Positions 1 to 5,985 of a stretch of 6,423 bases of DNA are shown here, piece by piece (the stretch's first letter is position 1; each line of letters begins with the position of its first letter). A model generated the notes under the pieces. The model saw only the letters and a list, made by a program, of their open reading frames with translations, was not told where the DNA came from and searched no databases. Location: the NCBI GenBank assembly GCA_030018575.1, contig JASEIA010000082.1, positions 1 through 6,423 of the forward strand, read 5' to 3'. The position numbers were made by a program, and so were the translations under genes. This DNA is from Nanobdellota archaeon. Lineage in GTDB: Archaea; Nanobdellota; Nanobdellia; SCGC-AAA011-G17; GW2011-AR17.

Positions 1-2
1 CA

Positions 3-2687
3 AATGGAAGCGTGGCTTTTGATGTTTCTTTTACCCCTGGACCAAGCGCAAACGGCACCTATTGGCTAAATATAACGATAAACGACTCTGCAGGGCTCGG
101 GGATTCGCAGATATTCTTTATAAATGTGACAGAGGGGGGATTTTCGCCGTTCTTTATAGATGTGTATACCGGGTTCTGCCTTACAAGGACAGCAACAGAA
201 GATTCTGCTTTTACTTCCGGCTGCACAATCTGGGCATGCGACAATGACACAATCGGTACACTGAGGTTTGATGCGAATTACAGCTGGTTCAGCTTTAATA
301 AAAGTGACCTTGCAACATCAAAAGGCACTCCGCCGGGAGCTGAATGGGAATATTGTGCAAGCACCACTGTAAATTTCACGCCAACCCATACAGAAGTAGG
401 CAATTGGTCCATTCTCCTTAATGTTACAGATAATGCGGGCTTTTCTGCAAACTATACTCTCTATTTTAACATCTCATCTGTAAATGATGCGCCAGTTCTT
501 GCTTATATTCCTGCGCTTAACGCCTCCATAGATGCCTTATTTACTTTTTATGCAAATGTGACAGATGAGGAAGACGGCAATGTCTCGGGAGGCTCAGGCG
601 CAATAGGCAATTTTACATTCTCTGACAACACCACTTTGTTTGAAATAAACTCCACCACCGGTCTTATCAGCTGGACCCCGAATTCCTCGCATAACGGCAC
701 GCATTTTATTAACATAACTGTAAATGACACAAAGGGAGCGCAAGACTCGCGGGTAATAAACATCACGGTTGCTGAAAATGCGGCGCCGGCCTGCACAATA
801 ATGAACATATTTTACCCTTCTCCAACATTTCTGGCGAGCATTGTCCCCACGGAGCATCATGTAGTCAATATGAGCGAGAATGAGCGGATAACGTTTTCTG
901 CGTTATGCACAGATACAGAAACAATAACCTACAACTGGTACTGGAATGCATCATTAAACCAGACAAATACAAGCTCCTTCTATAACTACAGGACAACTTA
1001 CCTCGACGCAGGATATTACAACATGACTCTTGTTGTATATGATACTTTTGGCCCCGCGCACAACAACAGCTATTACATTACTGTCAATGTCAGCAATGTC
1101 AACGCCCCGCCCATGATGTACGGCACTATATCGGAAATCAGAACACTGAACAACGGCGACGGCTGGTATAACAATGTGCAGAACAGCAGGAACATGACAA
1201 CTTATTTCTATGATTTGGATAATGAAAACCTTACATACTCATGGCACAGGAATGCAATTAATGAGACATTTGCTGACAACAATATCAGCAGGATAAATTC
1301 CACATGGACATTTTCAGGCAACTGGACATTGTTTAATGACAGCGCAGATAATCCTGCAATACGGCAGAACTACACAAACGGCCTTGCGTATGCAAAGCTT
1401 GGAACTATGAATTACACTAATTTGACAGAATTCAAGGCAAGAATCAAGCTGTTAAGCTCAGGAGCGGCAGGAATGTGCTTTGGCTCAAATGATTGCTCAG
1501 CCTCGGGGCAGAGAGTGTTCTTCAACAGCACTGACAACAGGACATACCTTGAATACTTGGTTTCAGGGGCATTGTCCTCGTCAAACAGCTCGAGCGCGAT
1601 AACAATAGCAAGGAACACGTCATACTGGCTCAAGGCAATAACCGCGGATAACCTTACTACAATTTACACATCTTCAAACGGCACAAACTGGAACCTTGCA
1701 TACAACCAGTCTATAAATGCCACGCTTACGGGCAACGCCTATTTATTCACAATAAATGCAGAAGCAGTGTTTGACGATATCGCATTAAAAGACCCTGACT
1801 TGAGAAACATGACTCTGGCAGACACAGGCGGCAATAACATCACATTCACCCCAAAAACAGACTGGTATGGGGATTTGATGATTGTGATAAGGGCGTCTGA
1901 CGGCATAAACTATACCGACTCAAATGAATTTAACCTGCATGTCGACAAAGTGACAGTACCCCCGCCTGTAGTGCAAATACAAACAACAACATCCACATCC
2001 ACAAGGATGGAAACAAAAGTGGCTGACATGACAATACTTGTGCCTTCAATGATAAGCCTTATCCCTCTTTCAAAAACAATCATCCCTGTAATACTCAAAA
2101 ACACAGGGCAGCTTGACCTTAATACAATAACGCTTGTTGCAACGTCAAACCAGAGTGAATTAAGGCTCAAGCTCAATGAGACAGCGTGGACCGCCATAAA
2201 AATAGGGGACAGCGTTTATGTAAACCTTGAAGTGGACATTGGGCTTCTTGCCCCAGACAGGTACACCATCAGGATTGAAGCGGAATCGCAAAGCCCTGCA
2301 CTTAAAAGGTTTGCCGAGATTGTTGTCGATGTCAGGGAAAAGGACGCTGTATTAAAAGCGCAGCTGAAGGAGATGATACAGTTCACAAGGGACTTGTTCC
2401 TCCAGAACCCCGAATGCCTTGAGCTCACTGAGCTGATAAATGCGGCTGAGGAGAAGTTCCGCACATACCAGTACCATGAAGGGCTTGAGTTGATACACAG
2501 GGCAAACCAGGGATGCAAGGAATTCATAGCTGCAAAAGAGGGCGAAACAAAGCCCAGCCTTGCGGGCGCGGCAAAGACATTCATACAGAAGCACTGGAAA
2601 ACTATCATTCTTGAGGGTATAGGGCTGATAATAGCAATACTCCTTTTGATATACTATTTCCAGAGAAGAAGCGCTGCAAAGCTGTGA
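3..2687 (+). CDS. Large glycosylated surface protein with cadherin/Ig-like repeats and a C-terminal membrane anchor (5' truncated)
   Basis: The frame is open to the window edge, so this is the C-terminal part; the GTG at 12 is internal. Residue numbers count from that GTG. Beta-sandwich repeats follow one another: the end of one (1-43), a four-cysteine repeat (about 47-156; C56, C71, C76, C116), a dystroglycan-type cadherin-like repeat (157-253, with TTGLISWTP), a PKD-like repeat (257-367), and a cadherin-like repeat (about 368-645) interrupted by a jelly-roll-like domain (about 430-596, ending AVFDDIAL). Linkers such as VNDAPVL and VNAPPMM separate them. A Pro/Thr/Ser linker (649-669) leads to a further Ig-like domain (670-775), a helical segment (776-845) and a membrane helix (about 864-883), then QRRSAAKL. 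By hand count about 53 N-x-S/T sequons occur, none after residue 722. This is a type I surface protein, plausibly for adhesion or the cell envelope; its ligand is unknown. Confidence 0.88.
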   Translation, partial: NGSVAFDVSFTPGPSANGTYWLNITINDSAGLGDSQIFFINVTEGGFSPFFIDVYTGFCLTRTATEDSAFTSGCTIWACDNDTIGTLRFDANYSWFSFNKSDLATSKGTPPGAEWEYCASTTVNFTPTHTEVGNWSILLNVTDNAGFSANYTLYFNISSVNDAPVLAYIPALNASIDALFTFYANVTDEEDGNVSGGSGAIGNFTFSDNTTLFEINSTTGLISWTPNSSHNGTHFINITVNDTKGAQDSRVINITVAENAAPACTIMNIFYPSPTFLASIVPTEHHVVNMSENERITFSALCTDTETITYNWYWNASLNQTNTSSFYNYRTTYLDAGYYNMTLVVYDTFGPAHNNSYYITVNVSNVNAPPMMYGTISEIRTLNNGDGWYNNVQNSRNMTTYFYDLDNENLTYSWHRNAINETFADNNISRINSTWTFSGNWTLFNDSADNPAIRQNYTNGLAYAKLGTMNYTNLTEFKARIKLLSSGAAGMCFGSNDCSASGQRVFFNSTDNRTYLEYLVSGALSSSNSSSAITIARNTSYWLKAITADNLTTIYTSSNGTNWNLAYNQSINATLTGNAYLFTINAEAVFDDIALKDPDLRNMTLADTGGNNITFTPKTDWYGDLMIVIRASDGINYTDSNEFNLHVDKVTVPPPVVQIQTTTSTSTRMETKVADMTILVPSMISLIPLSKTIIPVILKNTGQLDLNTITLVATSNQSELRLKLNETAWTAIKIGDSVYVNLEVDIGLLAPDRYTIRIEAESQSPALKRFAEIVVDVREKDAVLKAQLKEMIQFTRDLFLQNPECLELTELINAAEEKFRTYQYHEGLELIHRANQGCKEFIAAKEGETKPSLAGAAKTFIQKHWKTIILEGIGLIIAILLLIYYFQRRSAAKL

Positions 2688-2774
2688 AAAGCAAAGAAAG
2701 CAGCCAACGTTAAAAAAGCCGCTGCAATTTAATGCATTAAGGGGTTGCTATAAACTATGGCATTTTATTTTGGG

Positions 2775-2849
2775 TTAAACCCTTAACTCATCAGCAACGG
2801 TTCCGTCTATTGTGCCATCAAATCTATTTATTAAATTTTTGTCTTCCAT
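2775..2849 (-). CDS. Small ORF of 24 codons, divergent from the ATPase; function unknown
   Basis: The ORF runs from ATG at 2849 to TAA at 2775 and encodes a 24-residue acidic peptide beginning MEDKNLINRF and ending VADELRV. Coding potential is suggested by a full AGGAGG eight bases before the ATG and by a TATA-like box about 77 bases upstream, divergent from the ATPase promoter. No signal peptide, membrane helix or cysteine motif is present, and I do not recognise a family. It could be a genuine small protein, a leader peptide, or the intact front of a gene truncated by rearrangement. Reading past the stop in all three frames gives only a few more codons before further stops, so there is no obvious frameshifted continuation. 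The translation signals are seen directly; expression is inferred. Confidence 0.42.
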   Translation of the reverse strand: MEDKNLINRFDGTIDGTVADELRV

Positions 2850-2857
2850 TTTCTATT

Positions 2858-2863
2858 CCTCCT
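2858..2863 (-). promoter_or_regulatory. Shine-Dalgarno site of the small ORF
   Basis: The minus strand reads AGGAGG, followed by eight bases and then ATG at 2849. It is the main reason to take the 24-codon ORF seriously, because the neighbouring ATPase gene appears leaderless and lacks such a site. Confidence 0.6.
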
Positions 2864-2874
2864 ACTGTTCTTTT

Positions 2875-2898
2875 AAGAGTGCAGTTAAACTCTTTTTT
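2875..2898 (+). terminator. Hairpin followed by a T tract, possible terminator or leader structure
   Basis: AAGAGT (2875-2880) pairs with ACTCTT (2889-2894) across an 8-base loop, and the T tract runs to 2898. On the plus strand this resembles an intrinsic terminator that could stop read-through from the surface-protein gene into the ATPase promoter. On the minus strand the same stem would fold near the 5' end of the mini-ORF leader. The stem is short and AT-rich, so the call is tentative. Confidence 0.35.
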
Positions 2899-2920
2899 GT
2901 TACTATTTAGTAGATGTAAC

Positions 2921-2937
2921 TAATATATACCTTTTGG
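2921..2937 (-). promoter_or_regulatory. Minus-strand box A promoter (BRE and TATA) for the small ORF
   Basis: Read on the minus strand this is CCAAAAG followed by GTATATATTA, a BRE-like purine-rich element next to a TATA-like box. Using the usual archaeal spacing of about 25 bases, transcription would start near 2900, giving a leader of about 50 bases with the Shine-Dalgarno at its end. Assigned by pattern only. Confidence 0.45.
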
Positions 2938-2947
2938 CAACCAAAAG
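2931..2947. repeat. Perfect 7-3-7 inverted repeat between two divergent TATA boxes
   Basis: CTTTTGG (2931-2937), spacer CAA, CCAAAAG (2941-2947). Each arm abuts one TATA box, so the two arms look like back-to-back BRE elements, or a single operator able to control both promoters together. Confidence 0.7.
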
Positions 2948-2955
2948 TTTATATA
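2941..2955 (+). promoter_or_regulatory. Box A promoter of the ATPase gene, predicted leaderless transcript
   Basis: CCAAAAG (2941-2947) is BRE-like and TTTATATA (2948-2955) is a near-consensus archaeal TATA box. Its centre is about 26 bases before the ATG at 2978, which places the transcription start at or next to the start codon. There is no Shine-Dalgarno, consistent with leaderless translation. Confidence 0.65.
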
Positions 2956-2985
2956 CTAATCCATATTAGTACTAATCATGTTTAG
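2949..2985. repeat. Left repeat tract of CTAAT/ATTAG half-sites spanning the ATPase start codon
   Basis: After TTATATA come CTAAT (2956), ATTAG (2965), CTAAT (2972) and a degenerate TTTAG (2981), spaced alternately 9 and 7 bases apart. The ATG lies in the spacer before the last half-site. ATTAGTACTAAT (2965-2976) is a perfect palindrome. Positions 2954-2969 match 4323-4338 exactly in inverted orientation (16 bp). Positions 2949-2977 match the reverse complement of 4331-4360 at 26 of 30 columns with one gap. It could be a terminal inverted repeat, an operator covering the transcription start, or a recombination site. Confidence 0.75.
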
Positions 2986-4336
2986 GTTCATAGACAGGAA
3001 AGACGAGCTGGCAGCGCTGGAAAGAGATTGGAACACTGCCGAGAATGCGTTTATAGTGGTATTTGGCAGAAGAAGAATAGGCAAGACAAAGCTGATAGAG
3101 CAGTTTCTCAGGAATAAGCAAAATGTAAGATATACGGCAGAAGATGCCAGCAAGAAGGTGCAGATTACAGAATTAAGGAAAATTCTTGCTTCTTGCCTGA
3201 ATGACGAATTCCTTGCAAGCCAGGATATAAACGAATGGGGAGTATTGTTCTCTTATCTTGAAAAGGCGATTGACAAAAAAAAGAAGCTGTGCATATGGAT
3301 AGACGAATTCTCTTACATAATAAAGAATGATGCCGGTGTTGTGAGTGTCATTCAAAAATTTATAGACAACTTTGTAAGGGATTCAAGGCTCTTCTTTATA
3401 GTCAGCGGCTCTCTTTACGGGCTTATGAGCGAGAAAGTACTGTCAAATTCCTCGCCGCTTTATGGCAGAAGAACAAGGGATTTGCTGTTAAAGCCCATAC
3501 CTGCCGGTTTCATAAAAGAATTTGTGTTATTTGGGAGCAAGGATTCTATTAAAACTGCATTTACAATAGGAGGCATTCCTGAATACTTAAATGTAGCGGC
3601 AAGACATAAAAGCTATATGGATTTCATCCGGCAGGAATTTTTCAGGCATGAGGGCTATTTCTTTAGGGAGCCATTTTTTTTGCTTTCACAGGAATTTAAG
3701 GAAATAAGAACATACTTCTCTATCCTTAATGCTATTGCATATGGCAATTCAAAACCGAGCAATATAGCAAACTTTATTGGTTTAGGCGCAAGAGAGATAT
3801 ATCCCTATCTCGAATTGCTGATAGCATATGGCTTCATAGGAAGAGAAACATCCGTGCTCGGCGATAAAAAAGCAGGATTGTATTATATTAGCGACAACTT
3901 CTTTGATTTCTGGTTTAACTTTGTGCATAAGAATAGGGAGCTTGTTGAAGCAGGTATTTTTAATGTGAAAGACAGCGAGCTAAATGCATATTTCGGAAAA
4001 AGATTTGAGATATTCATAAGGGAAAACTTTTTCAGATTTTTCAGCAAATATGGCCTTGCCGGCAGGTGGTGGCTTAAAGGTGAAGAAATTGACATTGTGG
4101 CTTTAAATGACAAAACAGATGAGATTCTATTTGGGGAATGCAAATGGCGGGATAATGTTGACGCAAAGAAAGCGCTTGCTGAGCTTAAGCAGAAGGCAAG
4201 CCTTGTTGAGTGGCGCAAGGATACGAGAAAAGAAGCATACTGCATATTTGCCAAAAGCTTTAAAGGGGAATTAAAGGAAGAATATGCAACACTTTACGAT
4301 CTGAGTACAATTGCTAAGATTGCTAATATGGATTAG
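2978..4336 (+). CDS. Archaeal P-loop ATPase (DEXX-box, MJ/STAND type) with C-terminal DUF234 nuclease-fold domain
   Basis: The 452-residue protein carries a Walker A motif GRRRIGKT (30-37), a Walker B CIWIDEF (105-111), a sensor-like SGS (143-145), the RRTRDLLLKPI segment (164-174) and GGIPEYL (198-204), all typical of the archaeal ATPase family. A winged-helix-like middle (about 240-305) leads to a C-terminal DUF234 region with GKRFE (340-344), EIDIVAL (370-376) and GECKW (386-390). These give candidate PD-(D/E)xK residues E344, D372, E387 and K389. Family members are often numerous and variable between archaeal genomes, and their cellular role is poorly known; a mobile, defence or regulatory role is inference. 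The ATG at 2978 is set by a TATA box about 26 bases upstream. Sampled lines look more AT-rich than the minus-strand cluster. The gene is bounded by related repeats and converges on a Nudix gene 30 bases away. Confidence 0.9.
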   Translation: MFRFIDRKDELAALERDWNTAENAFIVVFGRRRIGKTKLIEQFLRNKQNVRYTAEDASKKVQITELRKILASCLNDEFLASQDINEWGVLFSYLEKAIDKKKKLCIWIDEFSYIIKNDAGVVSVIQKFIDNFVRDSRLFFIVSGSLYGLMSEKVLSNSSPLYGRRTRDLLLKPIPAGFIKEFVLFGSKDSIKTAFTIGGIPEYLNVAARHKSYMDFIRQEFFRHEGYFFREPFFLLSQEFKEIRTYFSILNAIAYGNSKPSNIANFIGLGAREIYPYLELLIAYGFIGRETSVLGDKKAGLYYISDNFFDFWFNFVHKNRELVEAGIFNVKDSELNAYFGKRFEIFIRENFFRFFSKYGLAGRWWLKGEEIDIVALNDKTDEILFGECKWRDNVDAKKALAELKQKASLVEWRKDTRKEAYCIFAKSFKGELKEEYATLYDLSTIAKIANMD

Positions 4337-4360
4337 TACTAATCTATATTAGGTATATAA
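4323..4360. repeat. Right repeat tract of CTAAT/ATTAG half-sites spanning the ATPase stop codon
   Basis: Four intact half-sites, CTAAT (4323), ATTAG (4332), CTAAT (4339) and ATTAG (4348), repeat the 9-7-9 spacing of the left tract. The TAG stop (4334-4336) is part of the second half-site. GATTAGTACTAATC (4331-4344) is a perfect 14-base palindrome. Beyond the last half-site, GGTATATAA (4352-4360) reads on the minus strand as TTATATACC, a TATA-like box pointing back into the ATPase. The layout mirrors the left tract, so it may be the other end of a mobile or invertible unit of about 1.4 kb. Confidence 0.75.
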
Positions 4361-4366
4361 CGATTT

Positions 4367-5056
4367 TCATCTTTCAAACTTCACCTTTTTGAATGCCGAG
4401 GAAGCTTTCTGCTGCCTAAACATGTAGAGCATTGCAGGGCGGTGCGAGCCTTTCCTCTTTTCCCTTGTCTTTTCCACAATGCCCATTGCCATTACTTTTT
4501 TCCTGAAATTCCTCTTGTCAACGCTTTCGTTAAGTATTGTTTCATACAGGCTCTGCAGGTCGGTAAGCGTGAACTTCTCAGGCAGCAGCTCAAAGCCGAC
4601 AGCACTGTACTCAAGCTTGTATCTCAGCCTTTTCAATGCATAAGAAACAATGTCCTTGTGGTCAAATCCCATCTGGGGCAGCTCATTCACATCAAACCAT
4701 TCCACTTTCTTAATCTGCTCGTCTCCAGTCAGTTTTGGCTTTATTTTTGTAGAGTCAACAAGCGCAAAATAAGATATTGAAATTACCCTGCCGCGAGGAT
4801 CCCTGCCAGGCTTTCCAAAAGTGTAAAGCTGCTCAAGATAAACATCAGTGACACCTGTCTCTTCTTTCAGTTCCCTTAATGCAGCGTCTTCAGGCGCTTC
4901 ATCTATCTGCACAAACCCGCCTGGAACGCACCAAAACCCTGCAAACGGCTCCTTGCCTCTCTGGATAAGAAGAACATTCAATCTCCTGTTCATTATGGTA
5001 AAAACAACAATGTCAGCGGCAACAGAAGGCTGTTTGTAATCAGTTAGCTTGCCCAT
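4367..5056 (-). CDS. NrtR-like protein: Nudix domain fused to a C-terminal winged helix
   Basis: Residues about 10-145 form a Nudix domain with an intact box (G47, E53, R61, E62, E65, E66, G68), and the GKPGRDPRG segment (81-89) is shared with ADP-ribose-type Nudix enzymes. Residues about 150-215 resemble the NrtR winged helix, with FTLTDLQSLYE (162-172), VDKRNFRKK (179-187) and RPAMLYMF (206-213). In bacteria NrtR represses NAD biosynthesis genes and releases DNA on binding ADP-ribose. This protein could be a regulator, an active ADP-ribose pyrophosphatase, or both. The ATG at 5056 lies about 28 bases after a TATA box centre, so the gene is probably leaderless. It follows the NAD kinase gene by 36 bases, and a candidate operator dyad sits just before its start. 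The domain assignment is firm; the archaeal role is inferred. Confidence 0.87.
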   Translation of the reverse strand: MGKLTDYKQPSVAADIVVFTIMNRRLNVLLIQRGKEPFAGFWCVPGGFVQIDEAPEDAALRELKEETGVTDVYLEQLYTFGKPGRDPRGRVISISYFALVDSTKIKPKLTGDEQIKKVEWFDVNELPQMGFDHKDIVSYALKRLRYKLEYSAVGFELLPEKFTLTDLQSLYETILNESVDKRNFRKKVMAMGIVEKTREKRKGSHRPAMLYMFRQQKASSAFKKVKFER

Positions 5057-5057
5057 G

Positions 5058-5072
5058 GTGTTTTAAATACAC
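5058..5072. promoter_or_regulatory. Candidate operator dyad upstream of the NrtR-like gene
   Basis: GTGTTTTAAATACAC is a 15-base dyad in which six of seven base pairs around the central base match. It lies between the TATA box (5080-5088) and the ATG (5056), over the predicted transcription start. A repressor bound here would block the NrtR-like gene, so autoregulation is plausible but unproven. Confidence 0.4.
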
Positions 5073-5079
5073 TTTCTCT

Positions 5080-5094
5080 TATTTATAGTTTCTC
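5080..5094 (-). promoter_or_regulatory. Box A promoter of the NrtR-like Nudix gene
   Basis: The minus strand reads GAGAAA (5094-5089) then CTATAAATA (5088-5080). The TATA centre is about 28 bases before the ATG at 5056, giving a transcript with almost no leader. The upstream element overlaps the stop codon of the NAD kinase gene, so this gene can be transcribed separately from its neighbour. Confidence 0.55.
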
Positions 5095-5962
5095 ATAAAG
5101 GGATTATTACGTAAAGGGGATTTTTGGCGATTGAAATCTCCATCTCATTCCCTGTCAAAAACTTGTACATTCTCTTATTGCTGTCTCCGTCAAAGCTTGC
5201 AACGCCGTTAATGCTCATCAGGGACTTTATCCTGAATATATCTCCGGGCTTTATGCTGCCCTTCACAAGCCTGTATCCTTTTTCAGTGTCATACTCAGTT
5301 GCTATGAACTTCAGCTCATTTGTGTCTCTTTGGAAAATGCCATCGCTTCCTGCAATGTGCTTGTACCATGCCGCAGAGCCTGAGCCTGAAGTGATTATTA
5401 ATCCGCTTGAAAGCTGCGCCTCCTTTTTCCCGTTGAAATTTATCTCATACCTTCCTGCCCCGCTCCTGTATTTCGGGCCAAGCATTATATCATTCAATGC
5501 CAAATCAGTTTTATTACCTATTTTTCCCTCAATCCTTGCCCATTTCTCAATCCTGAATTTGTCTGCAAGAATGTTTTTCATCGCCTCCTCAAACCGCGTG
5601 TAATTGATTGTGCAAAGCCCGCCTATGCTTTTCGGCTCTGACTTCACTGTCAATATCGGAGTGCTGCCTGTTACGAAGTGCGCTGTATTCAGGATTGTGC
5701 CATCGCCCCCAATTGCAATCACCAAATCCCTGCCCTTGAACTCGTCAAAAGCGGCATACGGCTGGTACACTCTTTGGTAAGGTATTCCTAACTTTTCAAG
5801 AACCTTCCGCACATGCTCCAATGCAGTATAATGCGCCTCATGCCCTTTCTTGATTGCGTCCAATTCCTCTTTTGGGATTACATCCGCGGGGTTCTCGTGC
5901 TCGTTCTTCAGGTATTCCCACGCAGTTTGCTTTGTTGACAAAAGCACATTGTTAAGTTCCAT
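5093..5962 (-). CDS. nadK: NAD kinase, NADK2-like branch
   Basis: The protein has 289 residues, a usual size for NAD kinases, which phosphorylate NAD to NADP in the cytosol. The diagnostic IGGDGT (84-89) is present, followed by LALNDIMLG (154-162) in place of the common NE motif, SSGLIITSGSGSAAWY (185-200) in the nucleotide-binding region, and SFDGD (256-260). The combination LND...RYEI...QLSSGL...GSGSxAW, plus a long N-terminal region with a KQTAWEYLK start and a helical HEAHYTALEHVRK segment, recalls the mitochondrial NADK2 type more than standard bacterial PpnK; this comparison is from memory. The gene lies 24 bases after the upstream Nudix gene and 36 before the NrtR-like gene, forming a likely NAD(P)/ADP-ribose cluster. 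The ATG at 5962 has no clear Shine-Dalgarno. Confidence 0.88.
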   Translation of the reverse strand: MELNNVLLSTKQTAWEYLKNEHENPADVIPKEELDAIKKGHEAHYTALEHVRKVLEKLGIPYQRVYQPYAAFDEFKGRDLVIAIGGDGTILNTAHFVTGSTPILTVKSEPKSIGGLCTINYTRFEEAMKNILADKFRIEKWARIEGKIGNKTDLALNDIMLGPKYRSGAGRYEINFNGKKEAQLSSGLIITSGSGSAAWYKHIAGSDGIFQRDTNELKFIATEYDTEKGYRLVKGSIKPGDIFRIKSLMSINGVASFDGDSNKRMYKFLTGNEMEISIAKNPLYVIIPL

Positions 5963-5985
5963 ATTATACTCTTATGCTATTCTTG

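Larger units (their letters stand above)
2688..2977. other. Intergenic region between surface protein and ATPase
   Basis: This 290-base AT-rich gap holds the minus-strand mini-ORF, its leader and the divergent promoters listed separately. It also has a perfect 12-base palindrome TTAATGCATTAA (2729-2740), a GGGTT-A-AACCC dyad (2772-2782), and a 7-bp complementarity between 2737-2743 and 2780-2786. The T-rich stretch 2762-2771 could end the surface-protein transcript, since archaeal termination often uses T tracts. No tRNA or other known structured RNA was recognised. Confidence 0.6.

Noticed and set aside
12..14. GTG at 12 as the true start of the surface protein
   Set aside because: The frame is open through position 3 and the residues before it (NGS) continue the repeat, there is no signal peptide after it, and the first repeat is cut in half.
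2216..2608. 130-codon minus-strand open frame inside the surface-protein gene
   Set aside because: It is antisense to a clear coding region with Ig-like and helical domains, has no recognisable family, and looks like a shadow frame.
3674..3681. Eight-T run (and eight-A run at 3275-3282) in the ATPase as a phase-variation or frameshift site
   Set aside because: The reading frame is intact across both runs and similar runs are common in AT-rich genes; nothing in a single sequence shows slippage.
3883..4254. 123-codon minus-strand open frame opposite the DUF234 region
   Set aside because: It is Ser/Leu-rich as antisense frames usually are and lies over a well-supported nuclease-fold domain.
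4323..4352. The CTAAT/ATTAG tracts as a CRISPR array
   Set aside because: The units are 5 bases with 2- or 4-base spacers; there are no repeat-spacer lengths of CRISPR type and no cas genes.
2949..4360. A classical insertion sequence
   Set aside because: The enclosed protein is a DUF234 ATPase without DDE, HUH or serine/tyrosine recombinase motifs, and no flanking target duplication is visible, so only a non-classical cassette is proposed.
5124..5603. 159-codon plus-strand open frame opposite the NAD kinase
   Set aside because: The opposite strand encodes GGDGT and the other NAD kinase motifs; the plus frame shows no family features.
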